Under the pieces are notes generated by a model, which saw nothing but the letters and a program-made list of their open reading frames with translations, was not told the DNA's origin and did not search any database. Of a stretch of DNA of 64,000 nt, positions 18,091 through 27,318 are shown in pieces. The first letter of the stretch is position 1, and every line of letters starts with the position of its first letter. Origin of the DNA: Bacteroidota bacterium (lineage in GTDB: Bacteria; Bacteroidota; Bacteroidia; Flavobacteriales; Flavobacteriaceae); assembly GCA_021793375.1 (NCBI GenBank), contig JAJYSY010000008.1:1-64000 (forward strand). The letters run 5' to 3'. Made by a program: the position numbers and the translations under genes.

Positions 18091-19116
18091 ATGGATGAAA
18101 GACAACTTAACACTTTAAAAACTCTTTTAGAAAAACCTAAAAAAATAGCCGTCATTCCACACCGAAACCCGGATGGAGATGCGATGGGATCTACTTTGGC
18201 TTTGCAGTTTTTCTTAGAAAAATTAGGACATTCCGTTACTGTAATTTCTCCCAACAGTTTTCCGCATTTCTTAGATTGGTTGCCCAAAAGTGAAAATGTT
18301 GTTTTATTTGATCAAGAAAATAAAAAAGCAAATCAACTGCTCGAACAAGCAGATATTATTTTTACTTTAGATTTCAATTCTTTTTCAAGAACCGGAAAAG
18401 AAATGCAAAGTGTTTTAGAAAAAATAAACACTACTTTTATTATGATCGATCATCACCAACAACCCGATGATTATGCTGAATTTATGTTTAATAAAACCAA
18501 CACCTCTTCTACTTGCGAATTGGTTTATGAATTCATTCATCTATTAAACAAACCCAATCTAATCGATAAAGCCATTGCCACTTGTTTATATGCGGGAGTG
18601 ATGACAGATACCGGAAGTTTTAGATTTCCATCCACCTCAAGCAACACCCATCGAATGATTGCACATTTAATAGATGAAGGTGCAGATAATTCCTTAATTC
18701 ATCAAAATATTTTTGACACCAAATCTCCTGATCAATTAAAATTATTGGGAACAGCTTTAAATAATTTACATATTTTAAAAGAATACCAAACTGCTTATAT
18801 CAGTCTTTCTCAACAAGAATTAGACGAACACCATTATAAGAAAGGAGATACAGAGGGAATTGTAAATTACGGATTATCTTTACAAGGAATTATTTTTGCA
18901 GTAATCTTTATTGAAAATCAAGAAGAAGAAATCATAAAAATCTCTTTCAGATCAAAAGGAGATTTTGATGTCAATACTTTTGCAAGAGAAAACTTTAATG
19001 GCGGCGGGCACAAAAATGCTGCCGGAGGAAGAAGTTTTAAAAGCTTGCATCACACGATTTCAGATTTTGAAGAACTCTTAAAAAAATACAGTAAACAACT
19101 GAAAATCAAAGCATGA
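18091..19116 (+). CDS. nrnA: Bifunctional oligoribonuclease/PAP phosphatase NrnA-like (DHH family)
   Basis: A 341-residue DHH/DHHA1 phosphodiesterase. Motif I is IPHRNPDGDAMGSTLAL, motif II FTLDFN, motif III IDHHQQPD (the DHH signature), and motif IV GVMTDTGSFRF. The DHHA1 domain ends with GGGHKNAAGGR. Related enzymes degrade nanoRNAs and 3'-phosphoadenosine 5'-phosphate. The ATG at 18091 is chosen because the -7 box lies just upstream; an open-frame extension would include the promoter. It overlaps gldI by four bases. Confidence 0.9.
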   Translation: MDERQLNTLKTLLEKPKKIAVIPHRNPDGDAMGSTLALQFFLEKLGHSVTVISPNSFPHFLDWLPKSENVVLFDQENKKANQLLEQADIIFTLDFNSFSRTGKEMQSVLEKINTTFIMIDHHQQPDDYAEFMFNKTNTSSTCELVYEFIHLLNKPNLIDKAIATCLYAGVMTDTGSFRFPSTSSNTHRMIAHLIDEGADNSLIHQNIFDTKSPDQLKLLGTALNNLHILKEYQTAYISLSQQELDEHHYKKGDTEGIVNYGLSLQGIIFAVIFIENQEEEIIKISFRSKGDFDVNTFARENFNGGGHKNAAGGRSFKSLHHTISDFEELLKKYSKQLKIKA

Positions 19117-19646
19117 AAAATCTGATTATCTTACTTTTATTACTCACCACAATTTCTTGTCAAAAACCTGAACCAAGAAGTCCTATTGTAAAAAGATCTG
19201 GGCAGTTTTTGAAAAAATCCAGTATTAGAAACAAAGCTATTCAAGCCAAACAAGAAGAAAAAATCATGGAAATTATAGAAAAAGATTCCATAAATATCTA
19301 TCACACTTCTTCTAATGGATTTTGGTACACTTATCAAGAAAAAAATAATAAAGATACGCTGACGCCCGATTTTGGTGATATTGTTTATTTTAAATATGAT
19401 ATTTCCACTTTAGAAGGAAAACCTATTTATACCCAAAAAGAAATTGGAAATCAACGCTATAAAATGGATAAAGAAGATCTCATCAGCGGATTAAGATTAG
19501 GTTTAAAACTAATGAAAGAAGGAGAAACCATTACCTTTTATTTTCCTTCTTCTGTTGCTTATGATTATTATGGCGATGAAAACAAAATCGGACATTACAC
19601 CCCGATTCGCTCAACAGTTACTTTGGATTCAATAAAAATTAACTAA
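19113..19646 (+). CDS. gldI: Gliding motility-associated peptidyl-prolyl isomerase GldI
   Basis: A 177-residue lipoprotein (lipobox TISC, Cys16) with an FKBP domain from about residue 85: GDIVYFKYDISTLEGKPIY, LISGLRLGLKLMKEGE and the C-terminal HYTPIRSTVTLDSI. The N-terminal QKPEPRSPI after the cysteine is typical of GldI. In gliding Bacteroidota GldI is thought to fold envelope components of the gliding/type IX secretion apparatus. The position between the DHH gene and a second PPIase supports the call. Confidence 0.85.
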   Translation: MKNLIILLLLLTTISCQKPEPRSPIVKRSGQFLKKSSIRNKAIQAKQEEKIMEIIEKDSINIYHTSSNGFWYTYQEKNNKDTLTPDFGDIVYFKYDISTLEGKPIYTQKEIGNQRYKMDKEDLISGLRLGLKLMKEGETITFYFPSSVAYDYYGDENKIGHYTPIRSTVTLDSIKIN

Positions 19647-19678
19647 TAAAAAACAACTCTAAAAACAATAAATACACT

Positions 19679-20737
19679 ATGAAAAAACAAAATTTATTTA
19701 TTGCATTTATTGTCGTATTAACGACTATTGCTTGCAAAAAAGGAGAGCAATACGATTTGCCTGATGGAATTTATGCCAAATTTGACACCAATCACGGAAA
19801 TTTTATTGCCGAATTAAATTATGACAAAGCTCCTGTTACAGTGAGTAGTTTTGTTTCTCTTGCAGAAGGAAACAACACTAAAGTTTCTGAAGAATACAAA
19901 GGAAAAAAATATTTTGATGGATTAAAATTCCATCGTGTTGTTGAAGGATTTGTCATTCAAGGAGGAGATCCGGAAGGAACAGGTCAAGGTGGACCCGGAT
20001 ATCAATTTCCAAATGAAACAGATACCGGATTAAAACACGATTCTAAAGGTGTTTTATCTATGGCAAATGCTGGTCCGGACACCAATGGAAGTCAATTTTT
20101 TATCACTTTAGCTGAAACTCCAATGTTGGATGGCGGATATTCTGTTTTCGGAAAAGTAATTGAAGGACAAGAAGTTGTTGACGCTATCGGAAAAGTAGAA
20201 GTTCAGCCTAACGATATGCCCAACGAAGATGTAATTATGAATTCTGTAGAAATCATCAGAATTGGAAAAGATGCCAAAAAATTTGATGCGCCAAAAGTTT
20301 TTGAAGAAAGCCTTGCTGCAGCAGAAAAAGAAGAGGAAGAAGAATTGGCTAAGATGAAAGAAGAACTCAACAAATTGGCAGAAGGATATGAAGAAACCAG
20401 CAGCGGATTGCGCTATAAAATAACAAACAAGGTTGAAGGTGCTAAAAAACCTCACGCCGAAGAAATTGTTCATGTTTATTATGAAGGGAAACTTCCTGAC
20501 GGAAAGGTTTTTGACAAACGTTTAGAAAAAGACGGTCAAGAACCGATTAGCTTTCCTTTGGCAACCGGACGTGTTATTCCGGGATGGGATGAAGGTGTTC
20601 AGCTTTTAGGAGAAGGAGAATCTGCAAGATTTATTATTCCTCCGCATTTAGCGTATGGAGACAGAGGAGCCGGTGGGGTAATTCCTCCAAATGCAATCTT
20701 AATTTTCGATGTTACTTTAGCTAAAATCGGAGAATAA
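19679..20737 (+). CDS. Double-domain peptidyl-prolyl isomerase (cyclophilin + FKBP) lipoprotein
   Basis: A 352-residue protein with an N-terminal lipobox (TIACKK). Residues about 28-200 are a cyclophilin (FHRVVEGFVIQGGDP, GVLSMANAGPDTNGSQFFI). A charged helical linker rich in glutamate (about 205-245) follows. Residues about 250-352 are an FKBP (VHVYYEGKLPDGKVFD, GWDEGVQLLGEGE, PPHLAYGDRGAG, IPPNAILIFDVTL). Both domains keep their conserved cores. It probably assists folding in the periplasm together with GldI. It ends at a strong terminator. Confidence 0.92.
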   Translation: MKKQNLFIAFIVVLTTIACKKGEQYDLPDGIYAKFDTNHGNFIAELNYDKAPVTVSSFVSLAEGNNTKVSEEYKGKKYFDGLKFHRVVEGFVIQGGDPEGTGQGGPGYQFPNETDTGLKHDSKGVLSMANAGPDTNGSQFFITLAETPMLDGGYSVFGKVIEGQEVVDAIGKVEVQPNDMPNEDVIMNSVEIIRIGKDAKKFDAPKVFEESLAAAEKEEEEELAKMKEELNKLAEGYEETSSGLRYKITNKVEGAKKPHAEEIVHVYYEGKLPDGKVFDKRLEKDGQEPISFPLATGRVIPGWDEGVQLLGEGESARFIIPPHLAYGDRGAGGVIPPNAILIFDVTLAKIGE

Positions 20738-20761
20738 TCTCTTCAAAAAATCTATATAAAA

Positions 20762-20791
20762 AAAGCTGCTCGACAAAAAACGAGCAGCTTT
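20762..20791. terminator. Bidirectional terminator after the PPIase gene
   Basis: AAAGCTGCTCG and CGAGCAGCTTT form an 11-bp perfect stem with an 8-base A-rich loop between convergent genes. Confidence 0.9.
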
Positions 20792-20814
20792 CTCTTTTCT
20801 CTACAAAAAATATT

Positions 20815-21006
20815 TTATTTAAAAATACTTCCTATTTCTTTTTTCAGTTCATCTTTAGTCTTTCCGGTTTTCTCTTGGATTTTCCCTAACATTTCATCAA
20901 ATTTCCCTTCTGTGAATTGCAAATCATCATCGGTAAGTTCACCGTATTTTTGCTTTAATTCTCCTTTAATTTGATTCCATTTTCCTTTTAAAATATTTAA
21001 ATCCAT
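20815..21006 (-). CDS. CsbD family stress protein
   Basis: A 63-residue CsbD-like protein: [24 protein letters not shown] is the family N-terminus and the rest is a charged helix with [15 protein letters not shown]. CsbD proteins are small, cytosolic and often induced by general stress; no biochemical activity is established. It stands alone on the minus strand. Confidence 0.9.
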   Translation of the reverse strand: MDLNILKGKWNQIKGELKQKYGELTDDDLQFTEGKFDEMLGKIQEKTGKTKDELKKEIGSIFK

Positions 21007-21107
21007 AGTTTATGTTTTTTAGGTTATGGATAAATATAATAATTTAAATCGAATCTTAATTTATATTTATTACTATATTAACGTTAAATTTATGAAGAAA
21101 ACTATTT

Positions 21108-21665
21108 TTACTCTTCATTTTTTTCAGTTTTCATCTTTCCTAATTTTTCAATATTTTCTTCATTTAAAATAGAAACTCCTTTTTGTAAAAGCAAACTATT
21201 AGGAAAAGTAATAATTTCTTCTTCCAAGGTTTTTATCACTACATGAAAAGCTCTTATCTCTTCTATTCTTCCGCATAAAGGATGGTCTCCTTCATGGATT
21301 TTAATAAAATCCCCTATCTTATACGGAAAAGTAAAAAACATAATTATTCCACTGGTGATATTACTCAATATTGACCATTGCGCAAAAAATGCAATTCCGA
21401 TTACTGCGAAAATAGAAGATAGAAAAAGTCCTAAATCTTGAAAATTTATACTCCAGATAAAAAGTAAGCAAATCAAGAAAATAAAAAACGATAATATATT
21501 TACATATTGAACAATCAAAGAAGTTCTTACTTGAAACAATTCAAGTTTTTTAGCAAATTTTCGAATTAATTTTATTGTTGTTTTTCTTATGATAAAAATA
21601 ATTCCGAAAGCGATTAAAGTATAAATCAACTTTTCAAAATCGATAGTAAGACCTTCTAAATTCAT
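21108..21665 (-). CDS. MscS-family mechanosensitive ion channel, short form
   Basis: A 185-residue protein with three hydrophobic segments (about residues 10-25, 48-72 and 75-105), the last being the pore-lining helix. A beta domain with FTFPYKIGDFIKI, GRIEEIRAFHVVIKT and ITFPNSLLLQKGV, hallmarks of MscS, follows. The C-terminal vestibule domain is very short, so this is a minimal family member. It likely relieves turgor during osmotic downshock. Confidence 0.85.
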   Translation of the reverse strand: MNLEGLTIDFEKLIYTLIAFGIIFIIRKTTIKLIRKFAKKLELFQVRTSLIVQYVNILSFFIFLICLLFIWSINFQDLGLFLSSIFAVIGIAFFAQWSILSNITSGIIMFFTFPYKIGDFIKIHEGDHPLCGRIEEIRAFHVVIKTLEEEIITFPNSLLLQKGVSILNEENIEKLGKMKTEKNEE

Positions 21666-21756
21666 AACTATTAATAAGAATGATTTTATAAAAATATCAA
21701 AGATTTAAAGATTAAATACGTAAAAACAATTATTTTTCCTTATTCTTAATTTCTCT

Positions 21757-22881
21757 ATGCAAAAGATGATTATCAAAACCTTTAAGCTTTTAACTGCTTT
21801 AATTCTATGTGTTTTTCTCTTCAGCTGTGGTGCTGCAAAAGTTGATAAAAATACTTCTTGGGAAGTAAAATTTTTAGATGAATATATTATTCCGGCAAAC
21901 CAAGAGTTTGAAAACACAAAAATCGGCGGACTTTCTGATTTAGATTATGATGGAAAGTTTTTTTATACCATCTGCGATTTACCCTCTTCGCCCAGAGTTT
22001 ATAAGTTTCACATTCTCCTCAATCAACAAAAAATCGATACTGTTATTTTTGATGAAGTCATAAAAATCAACAGAAAATCCAAACTCGCCAAAACAAAATT
22101 CTGGGATTCAGAAGGATTGATTTATGATCAAAAAAACCATAATTTTATCATCAGCAGCGAGGGTTCAATAAAGAAAAATAAAAATCCTTTTATAGCTGTA
22201 GTAAATACCGAGGGCGATTTTTTAGAAGCCTACAAAATCCCGGAGTATTTTAAAGCAAATGCAGAAAAAGGTTTACGAAATAATGGAGTTTTTGAAGGTT
22301 TGAGCAAAAGTTATGATAAAAAAGGAATTTGGGCTGCCACAGAGCTTCCCATGAAAAGAGACGGAGGAAAAGTAAAATTATATAAAACAAAATCTCCTAT
22401 AAGAGTAACTTATTTTGATGAAAACCTGAAAGTAGATAAACAATGTTCTTATACTTTAGATCGATTGAGAAAAATTCCGTTGCTTCCTTTTGGATGGAGC
22501 GGAGTTAGTGCTATTTTAACTTATGATGATCATAAGTTTCTGTTTTTGGAAAGATCTTTTTCTGCCGGATATGGCAGTCGTGGAAATCGTGTAAGACTTT
22601 TTGATGTGAATGCAGAAAAAGCTACAAATACTTTAGAAATTGACAAAATAAAAGGAAAAATACACAAAGAAGTTATTCCTGCTGAAAAGAATCTTATTTT
22701 TGATTTTAATCAAATAAAAAGTAAACTTACCAATCGCATTATTGATAATTTGGAAGGAATTGCTTTTGGTCCTACTTTGCCCAATGGAAATCAATCTTTA
22801 TTGGTGATTTCCGATAATAATTTCAGTAGCTGGACACCTCAACTTAATCAGATTATTTTATTAGAATTGATAAAAAAATAA
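21757..22881 (+). CDS. Esterase-like activity of phytase family lipoprotein
   Basis: A 374-residue predicted lipoprotein (lipobox LFSCGAA). It has the PF13449-type core: GGLSDLDYDGKFFYTICD near the start, FWDSEGLIYD, GVFEGLSKSYDKKGIWAATE, and NLEGIAFGPTLPNGNQSLLVISDNN near the end, consistent with a beta-propeller-like phytase fold. The true activity is undetermined. The likely start is either the ATG at 21757 or the one 3 codons downstream; both leave a good signal peptide. SixA follows after 2 bases. Confidence 0.75.
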   Translation: MQKMIIKTFKLLTALILCVFLFSCGAAKVDKNTSWEVKFLDEYIIPANQEFENTKIGGLSDLDYDGKFFYTICDLPSSPRVYKFHILLNQQKIDTVIFDEVIKINRKSKLAKTKFWDSEGLIYDQKNHNFIISSEGSIKKNKNPFIAVVNTEGDFLEAYKIPEYFKANAEKGLRNNGVFEGLSKSYDKKGIWAATELPMKRDGGKVKLYKTKSPIRVTYFDENLKVDKQCSYTLDRLRKIPLLPFGWSGVSAILTYDDHKFLFLERSFSAGYGSRGNRVRLFDVNAEKATNTLEIDKIKGKIHKEVIPAEKNLIFDFNQIKSKLTNRIIDNLEGIAFGPTLPNGNQSLLVISDNNFSSWTPQLNQIILLELIKK

Positions 22882-22883
22882 AT

Positions 22884-23315
22884 ATGACTACTTATTATTT
22901 TATAAGACATGCAGAAAAAGAATTTGATGGAACTTTTAATCCTTCTTTGACCAAAAAAGGACATCAACGCGCTAAATTTTGGGCTGATTTCTTTAAAGAC
23001 AAAGGAATTGAAATGGTGTATTGCACAGAATTAAAAAGAACACAACAAACTGCTGCTCCTCTTTTAAAAATGCTTAATATTGATTTTAAATATTACGACT
23101 CTTCTGCTTTATATGATTCTGTTTTTCAAAAAGAAACCAAAGGGAAAACCGTTTTAATTGTCGGACATCAAGACTCTACTCCTACTTTTGTAAATAGAAT
23201 TATAAAAGAAAGAGCTTATTCTTATATCAAAGGAAATAATTTTGCAAATTTATATACAATTCAAATAGTAGATTCCGAAAATATCAAACACGAATTACAA
23301 ACTATAGATTTTTAA
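22884..23315 (+). CDS. Histidine phosphatase family protein (SixA-like)
   Basis: A 143-residue protein. YFIRHAEKE carries the phospho-accepting His of the RHG/RHA motif, CTELKRTQQTAAPL the second arginine, and VLIVGHQDSTP the second catalytic histidine. It resembles small cytosolic SixA-type phosphatases. Whether the substrate is a phosphohistidine protein or a small molecule is not known. It is probably co-transcribed with the upstream lipoprotein gene, and its 3' end overlaps the convergent gene by four bases. Confidence 0.85.
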   Translation: MTTYYFIRHAEKEFDGTFNPSLTKKGHQRAKFWADFFKDKGIEMVYCTELKRTQQTAAPLLKMLNIDFKYYDSSALYDSVFQKETKGKTVLIVGHQDSTPTFVNRIIKERAYSYIKGNNFANLYTIQIVDSENIKHELQTIDF

Positions 23316-24121
23316 TCACAGCTTTTTCCGCTTAAATTCACTTTTATATCTTCATATTTTCTCACTTCTTTTTGAATGAGTTTATCCTCCTCAAAAAGTT
23401 CTGCCATTTTTTCTATTTCTGCTTCTTGATCTGAAATATAAACTCGATAATCAAAAAATAAAATATTCTCTATAGTTCTTGGATTTTCAAGTTTTAAGAA
23501 TTCTGTTTCTTTTGTTTTTTCATCAAAATTTACAGCGACAAAATCCGGTTTTTGTGTTGCTGTATTTATCCAAAACACAGCTGCTGTTAAATAATCTTGT
23601 TCATAATTTTCTTCTATAAACTCAATTTTCACTTTTTTGTATGCTGTTTCATTTATTTTTTCTTCTTGGAGATATTTTTTTTGAGTTGTAGGAGAATTTA
23701 ATCCGAAAATCAATTCTGCAAAAAACAATTCTGTTTTTAAGGTTTTATTTAAATCTCTCTTTTCAGAATCCGTTAAATTTTCAATAGGCTTTCCATTTAA
23801 ATAAGAGGTAAATCCCATATTATCTAAAACAAGAGAATCTGTTTTTTCTGTATTTTCAGGGATTTTTGTAAACGCATACCACCCGCAATCTCTTTTGATT
23901 TGATAGTAATCTTGTTGATGTAAATAAGTTATTTTTGAAGCTTCTCGTTTTTTAGCTTTTGTTTTTTCTTCTAATTCTTGAATTATTTCTGCTCCTTTAT
24001 CATTTGTCTCAATCGTTAATTCAGGAATTTTAAAAGTTGATTTCTCTGTAGAGGAAGTTGATTTTTCATTCTTACAAGAAACAAAAATCAATACAAAGAA
24101 TAATAAGTAATAAGATTTCAT
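23312..24121 (-). CDS. Uncharacterised lipoprotein
   Basis: A 269-residue protein with the signal peptide MKSYYLLFFVLIFVSC ending in a lipobox (Cys16). A Ser/Thr/Lys-rich linker, a helical Glu/Lys-rich segment (residues 45-65) and a mixed domain follow. The C-terminus carries a lone cysteine two residues from the end. I recognise no family. It is a single-gene unit. Confidence 0.65.
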   Translation of the reverse strand: MKSYYLLFFVLIFVSCKNEKSTSSTEKSTFKIPELTIETNDKGAEIIQELEEKTKAKKREASKITYLHQQDYYQIKRDCGWYAFTKIPENTEKTDSLVLDNMGFTSYLNGKPIENLTDSEKRDLNKTLKTELFFAELIFGLNSPTTQKKYLQEEKINETAYKKVKIEFIEENYEQDYLTAAVFWINTATQKPDFVAVNFDEKTKETEFLKLENPRTIENILFFDYRVYISDQEAEIEKMAELFEEDKLIQKEVRKYEDIKVNLSGKSCD

Positions 24122-24270
24122 AATTTTTTAATAAATAACAGCGGTCAATTTACAGAAGTTTTTCTTAATAACTTCATATTTAAAAACGACTTTTCAAACT
24201 TATTTTATTTATTAAAAATAAAGTATAAGGTAGTTTTTTTCCAGTTTTTACTTCTAAAAACTGAGCAAAT

Positions 24271-24302
24271 AACTTGAGTTTGCAAAAAATCAAACTCAAG
24301 TT
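24271..24302. terminator. Terminator downstream of the HAD gene
   Basis: AACTTGAGTTTG and CAAACTCAAGTT form a 12-bp perfect stem with an 8-base loop, 13 bases beyond the stop of the minus-strand gene. The T run is on the plus strand side. Confidence 0.8.
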
Positions 24303-24314
24303 ATTTTTTATAAT

Positions 24315-24728
24315 TTAGAAGCTGCGATATTTTGCAAGCTCTTGATTCAAACGATCAGCTTCATCTTTATGTCTTTTCGCTCCGATGAGTTGATTATCAA
24401 TCCAATGATAATTTCCTCCGCGAGGTTTTCCAAAAAGTATGCTGTGATATTTAAATCCGTGTTTTTCTAACCATTCTACAGTTATATCTCTAAGATCTTC
24501 TGTTCGAGAGGTAAAAAAACAAATTTGATGCCCTGCTTCATGCCAACGGTTTATTGTGTCAACAACACCGGGGTATGGTTTACAGGTTATCATTCTTTCA
24601 GGTTCTTCGTTAGGGATATCTTCTGTGATAGTTCCGTCAATATCGATCAAATAATTCTTGATTCCTTTTTCAAGAACAGGAGGGGTTGATTTCTCCTTGA
24701 CTTCAAGTTCCATAAAAGTGGTTTTCAT
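24315..24728 (-). CDS. HAD-like hydrolase domain protein
   Basis: A 137-residue protein. YLIDIDGTITED is a HAD motif I (DxDGT), ICFFTSRTEDLRD motif II, and a lysine in ILFGKPRGGNYHWIDN corresponds to motif III. It resembles short HAD proteins sometimes misnamed phosphoheptose isomerase; no isomerase domain is present. The substrate is unknown. It stands alone between AT-rich intergenic regions. Confidence 0.75.
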   Translation of the reverse strand: MKTTFMELEVKEKSTPPVLEKGIKNYLIDIDGTITEDIPNEEPERMITCKPYPGVVDTINRWHEAGHQICFFTSRTEDLRDITVEWLEKHGFKYHSILFGKPRGGNYHWIDNQLIGAKRHKDEADRLNQELAKYRSF

Positions 24729-24973
24729 TTTAGTGTTTCACAAACAAACAAATATTTTTCTTTTAATCCCTCCTTTTTTTCATAAAAATTTGCAAATAAT
24801 TTTCCTGTCAAAAAGATGCTTTTACGCTTTTAAAAATTCTTAAACGGATTTAATACTAAGTTGTCTTCTTATAATAATTCAAGCAATATCATTTATAAAG
24901 CTGTTAAATTTATTACCTTCGTACCACTTTTAATGCTTGAAATTTTAAACAGCATTCATTTTTTTGAAGAAAT

Positions 24974-26098
24974 ATGAAAAAAGAAATTAACCAGCAATTC
25001 TTCGAATCGATTTTTGATCATGCAACAATCGGTATTTTAGTTACCAATTCACAAGGAGAAATTATTTCTGCCAATAAATTTGCATTAGATACTTTCGAAT
25101 ATTCTCAAGAAGAATTATTGGGAAAAAAAGTAGAAAAGCTCATTCCAAAAAGATTTCACAAAGGTCATAAAAAAGATAGAAATGCTTATTATCCGCACGC
25201 TAAAACTCGTGCCATGGGAGCCGGAAGAGATTTATATGGCAAGAAAAAAGACGGAAGTGAATTTCCTGTAGAAGTCAGTCTTTCTCCATTCAAATCTGAA
25301 GGAGAATCTTTTGTTTTTGCTTTTGTAATAGACATTACAATTCGAAAAAAAATTGAAGTCTCTGAAAGGAATTACCAAAAAAAAGTAACTGACATTTTAA
25401 GTTCATTAAGAAAAGAAAAAGAGCTGAACGATATGCAGTCAAATTTTATTTCTATGGCTTCACATGAATTTAAAACTCCTTTGGCCACTATTTTATCTTC
25501 TGCTACACTTTTATCCAAATACACCGAAACGCAACAACAACCCAAAAGAGATAAACATATTGACCGCATACAATCTGCGGTGAGGAATATCAACAGGATT
25601 TTAAATAACTTCCTAACCATCAACAAAGTAGAAGGAGAAAAATTTAATGTTCAATATAGCGAATTTGATATAGAAGAACTGATTGCAAAAATAATAGATG
25701 AGTTTATTTTTATGCTAAAACCCGGACAAACTATCTCTTATATACACGAAGGGAATAAAATCATTTCTTTGGATGCGGAATTATTGAGAAATATTATCTC
25801 AAACTTATTTACAAATGCTTCCAAGTTTTCTGGAGAAAACACTTCTATAGAAGTTTTAAGTAAAGTAACAGAAGATAAAATCAACATAAAAGTTAAAGAT
25901 CAAGGTCCTGGAATTTCTCCGGCAGATCAGAAAAAAATATTTAATCGTTTTTTCAGAGGAGAAAACTCTTTAACCATTCCCGGAACCGGATTAGGTTTGC
26001 ATATTGTAAGGAATTATGTAGAATTGATGAGAGGAAAAATTGAAATCAACAGCAAGTTAAATATAGGCACTGAAATTATTCTTAATTTTGAGCGATGA
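24974..26098 (+). CDS. PAS-domain sensor histidine kinase
   Basis: A 374-residue kinase with no transmembrane segment, so it is probably cytosolic. One PAS domain (residues 8-125) includes PKRFHKGHKK and GRDLYGKKKDGSEFPVE, reminiscent of FixL-type PAS sensors. A short coiled coil leads to the dimerisation domain with MASHEFKTPL (phospho-accepting His164). The ATPase shows NLFTNASKF (N box), DQGPGIS (G1) and GTGLGLHIV (G2). The stop overlaps the response regulator start (ATGA), so the two are a two-component pair. The sensed signal, possibly oxygen, NO or redox, is inferred from the nos neighbourhood. Confidence 0.92.
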   Translation: MKKEINQQFFESIFDHATIGILVTNSQGEIISANKFALDTFEYSQEELLGKKVEKLIPKRFHKGHKKDRNAYYPHAKTRAMGAGRDLYGKKKDGSEFPVEVSLSPFKSEGESFVFAFVIDITIRKKIEVSERNYQKKVTDILSSLRKEKELNDMQSNFISMASHEFKTPLATILSSATLLSKYTETQQQPKRDKHIDRIQSAVRNINRILNNFLTINKVEGEKFNVQYSEFDIEELIAKIIDEFIFMLKPGQTISYIHEGNKIISLDAELLRNIISNLFTNASKFSGENTSIEVLSKVTEDKINIKVKDQGPGISPADQKKIFNRFFRGENSLTIPGTGLGLHIVRNYVELMRGKIEINSKLNIGTEIILNFER

Positions 26099-27144
26099 AA
26101 AAAATTTTACTCATAGAAGACAATTTAGAACTGCTTGAAAACACTGCAGAATTATTAGAACTTGCCGGATATGATGTTATTACTGCAGAAAACGGAAAAT
26201 CCGGTGTTGAAAAAGCTCGAGAAAACTTTCCTGATTTAATTATCTGCGATATTATGATGCCTGAACTTGATGGTTTTGGCGTACTTCATCTTATTCAAAA
26301 AACTCCGGATTTAAAAAACACTCCTTTTGTTTTTTTAACAGCGAAAACAGAGCGTTCAGATTTCAGAAAAGGAATGGAAATGGGTGCTGATGATTATTTG
26401 ATGAAACCTTTTACAGAAATGGAATTATTAAATGCTGTAGAAAGTCGTTTCAAAAAAAGCTCTTTAATTCAAGAACAGATTTCTGCTAAAACCGACTCAA
26501 AAACACAAGAAGATCATCAAAAGATTTTAGACCAATTATTAGAAAACGGAAATATCAATAAATATAAAAAGAAACAAGAAATTTTTTCTGAAGGGAATTA
26601 TCCGCAATATTTATTTTATATCAAATCCGGAAAAGTAAAAGCTTTTAAAAGAAGTGAATCCGGAAAAGAACTCACTGTAGGTTTATATGCTGAAGGTGAT
26701 TTTTTAGGATATATTGCTCTTTTAGAAGAAAGCACTTATAGAATTTCAGCAGAAGCTTTAACTGATACTGAGCTTATTTTAATTTCAAGAAGTGATTTTA
26801 CAAAGATGACTAATAAAAGCACTTCCTTTATTTTAAAATTCACCAAAGCTTTAGTTCACAACAATAATTATAAAGCAGAACAAATGGTGCAGTTGGCCTA
26901 CAATTCATTAAGAAAACGCGTAGCCAATGCCTTATTGCTTTTGCAAGAAAAATTTACGCCTGAACCTCAACTGACTAATTTCAGAATTAAAATCAGCAGA
27001 GAAGAATTAGCTAATATTTCCGGGACAACCACAGAGTCTTTAATCAGAACTTTAAGCGATTTTAAAGCAGAAAAACTAATCAGTATTCAAGGTAGATCTA
27101 TAGAAATCATTAATGAAAGCAAGTTAAAAAATCTCATTAATTAA
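26095..27144 (+). CDS. Response regulator fused to CRP/FNR-type transcription factor
   Basis: A 349-residue hybrid. Residues 1-120 are a receiver domain with LIEDN, ICDIMMPELDG (phospho-acceptor Asp52), TAK and MKPF. Residues about 150-260 are a cNMP-binding-like beta barrel (KKKQEIFSEGNYPQYLFYIKSGKVK, YAEGDFLGYIALL). Residues about 275-349 are a CRP-type helix-turn-helix (ISREELANISGTTTESLIRTLSDF). I saw no N-terminal cysteine cluster of the FNR type. Together with its kinase it is the best candidate regulator of the downstream nos genes, where an FNR-geometry dyad occurs. Confidence 0.92.
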   Translation: MKKILLIEDNLELLENTAELLELAGYDVITAENGKSGVEKARENFPDLIICDIMMPELDGFGVLHLIQKTPDLKNTPFVFLTAKTERSDFRKGMEMGADDYLMKPFTEMELLNAVESRFKKSSLIQEQISAKTDSKTQEDHQKILDQLLENGNINKYKKKQEIFSEGNYPQYLFYIKSGKVKAFKRSESGKELTVGLYAEGDFLGYIALLEESTYRISAEALTDTELILISRSDFTKMTNKSTSFILKFTKALVHNNNYKAEQMVQLAYNSLRKRVANALLLLQEKFTPEPQLTNFRIKISREELANISGTTTESLIRTLSDFKAEKLISIQGRSIEIINESKLKNLIN

Positions 27145-27152
27145 TAGATTTT

Positions 27153-27171
27153 ATTGGTTTTTAAAACCAAT
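27153..27171 (+). terminator. Possible weak terminator after the regulator gene
   Basis: ATTGGTTTT and AAAACCAAT form a 9-bp inverted repeat with a one-base centre, 9 bases after the stop. The following DNA is pyrimidine-rich (CTTCCCCCTCCTCTTTTTTT). A second dyad ATTGAA-TTC-TTCAAT lies at 27203-27217. Confidence 0.45.
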
Positions 27172-27318
27172 CTTCCCCCTCCTCTTTTTTTCCAATATTT
27201 TGATTGAATTCTTCAATTCAACTCAATTCTTTTATTATACAAACGTTTTTTTTTTACCAATTAAAGACTTTTTTATCTTTAATATAAGTTAAACATAATC
27301 AACATATTACCCCTTATA

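Noticed and set aside
24315-24728. Phosphoheptose isomerase
   Set aside because: Only HAD motifs are visible and no SIS domain is present.
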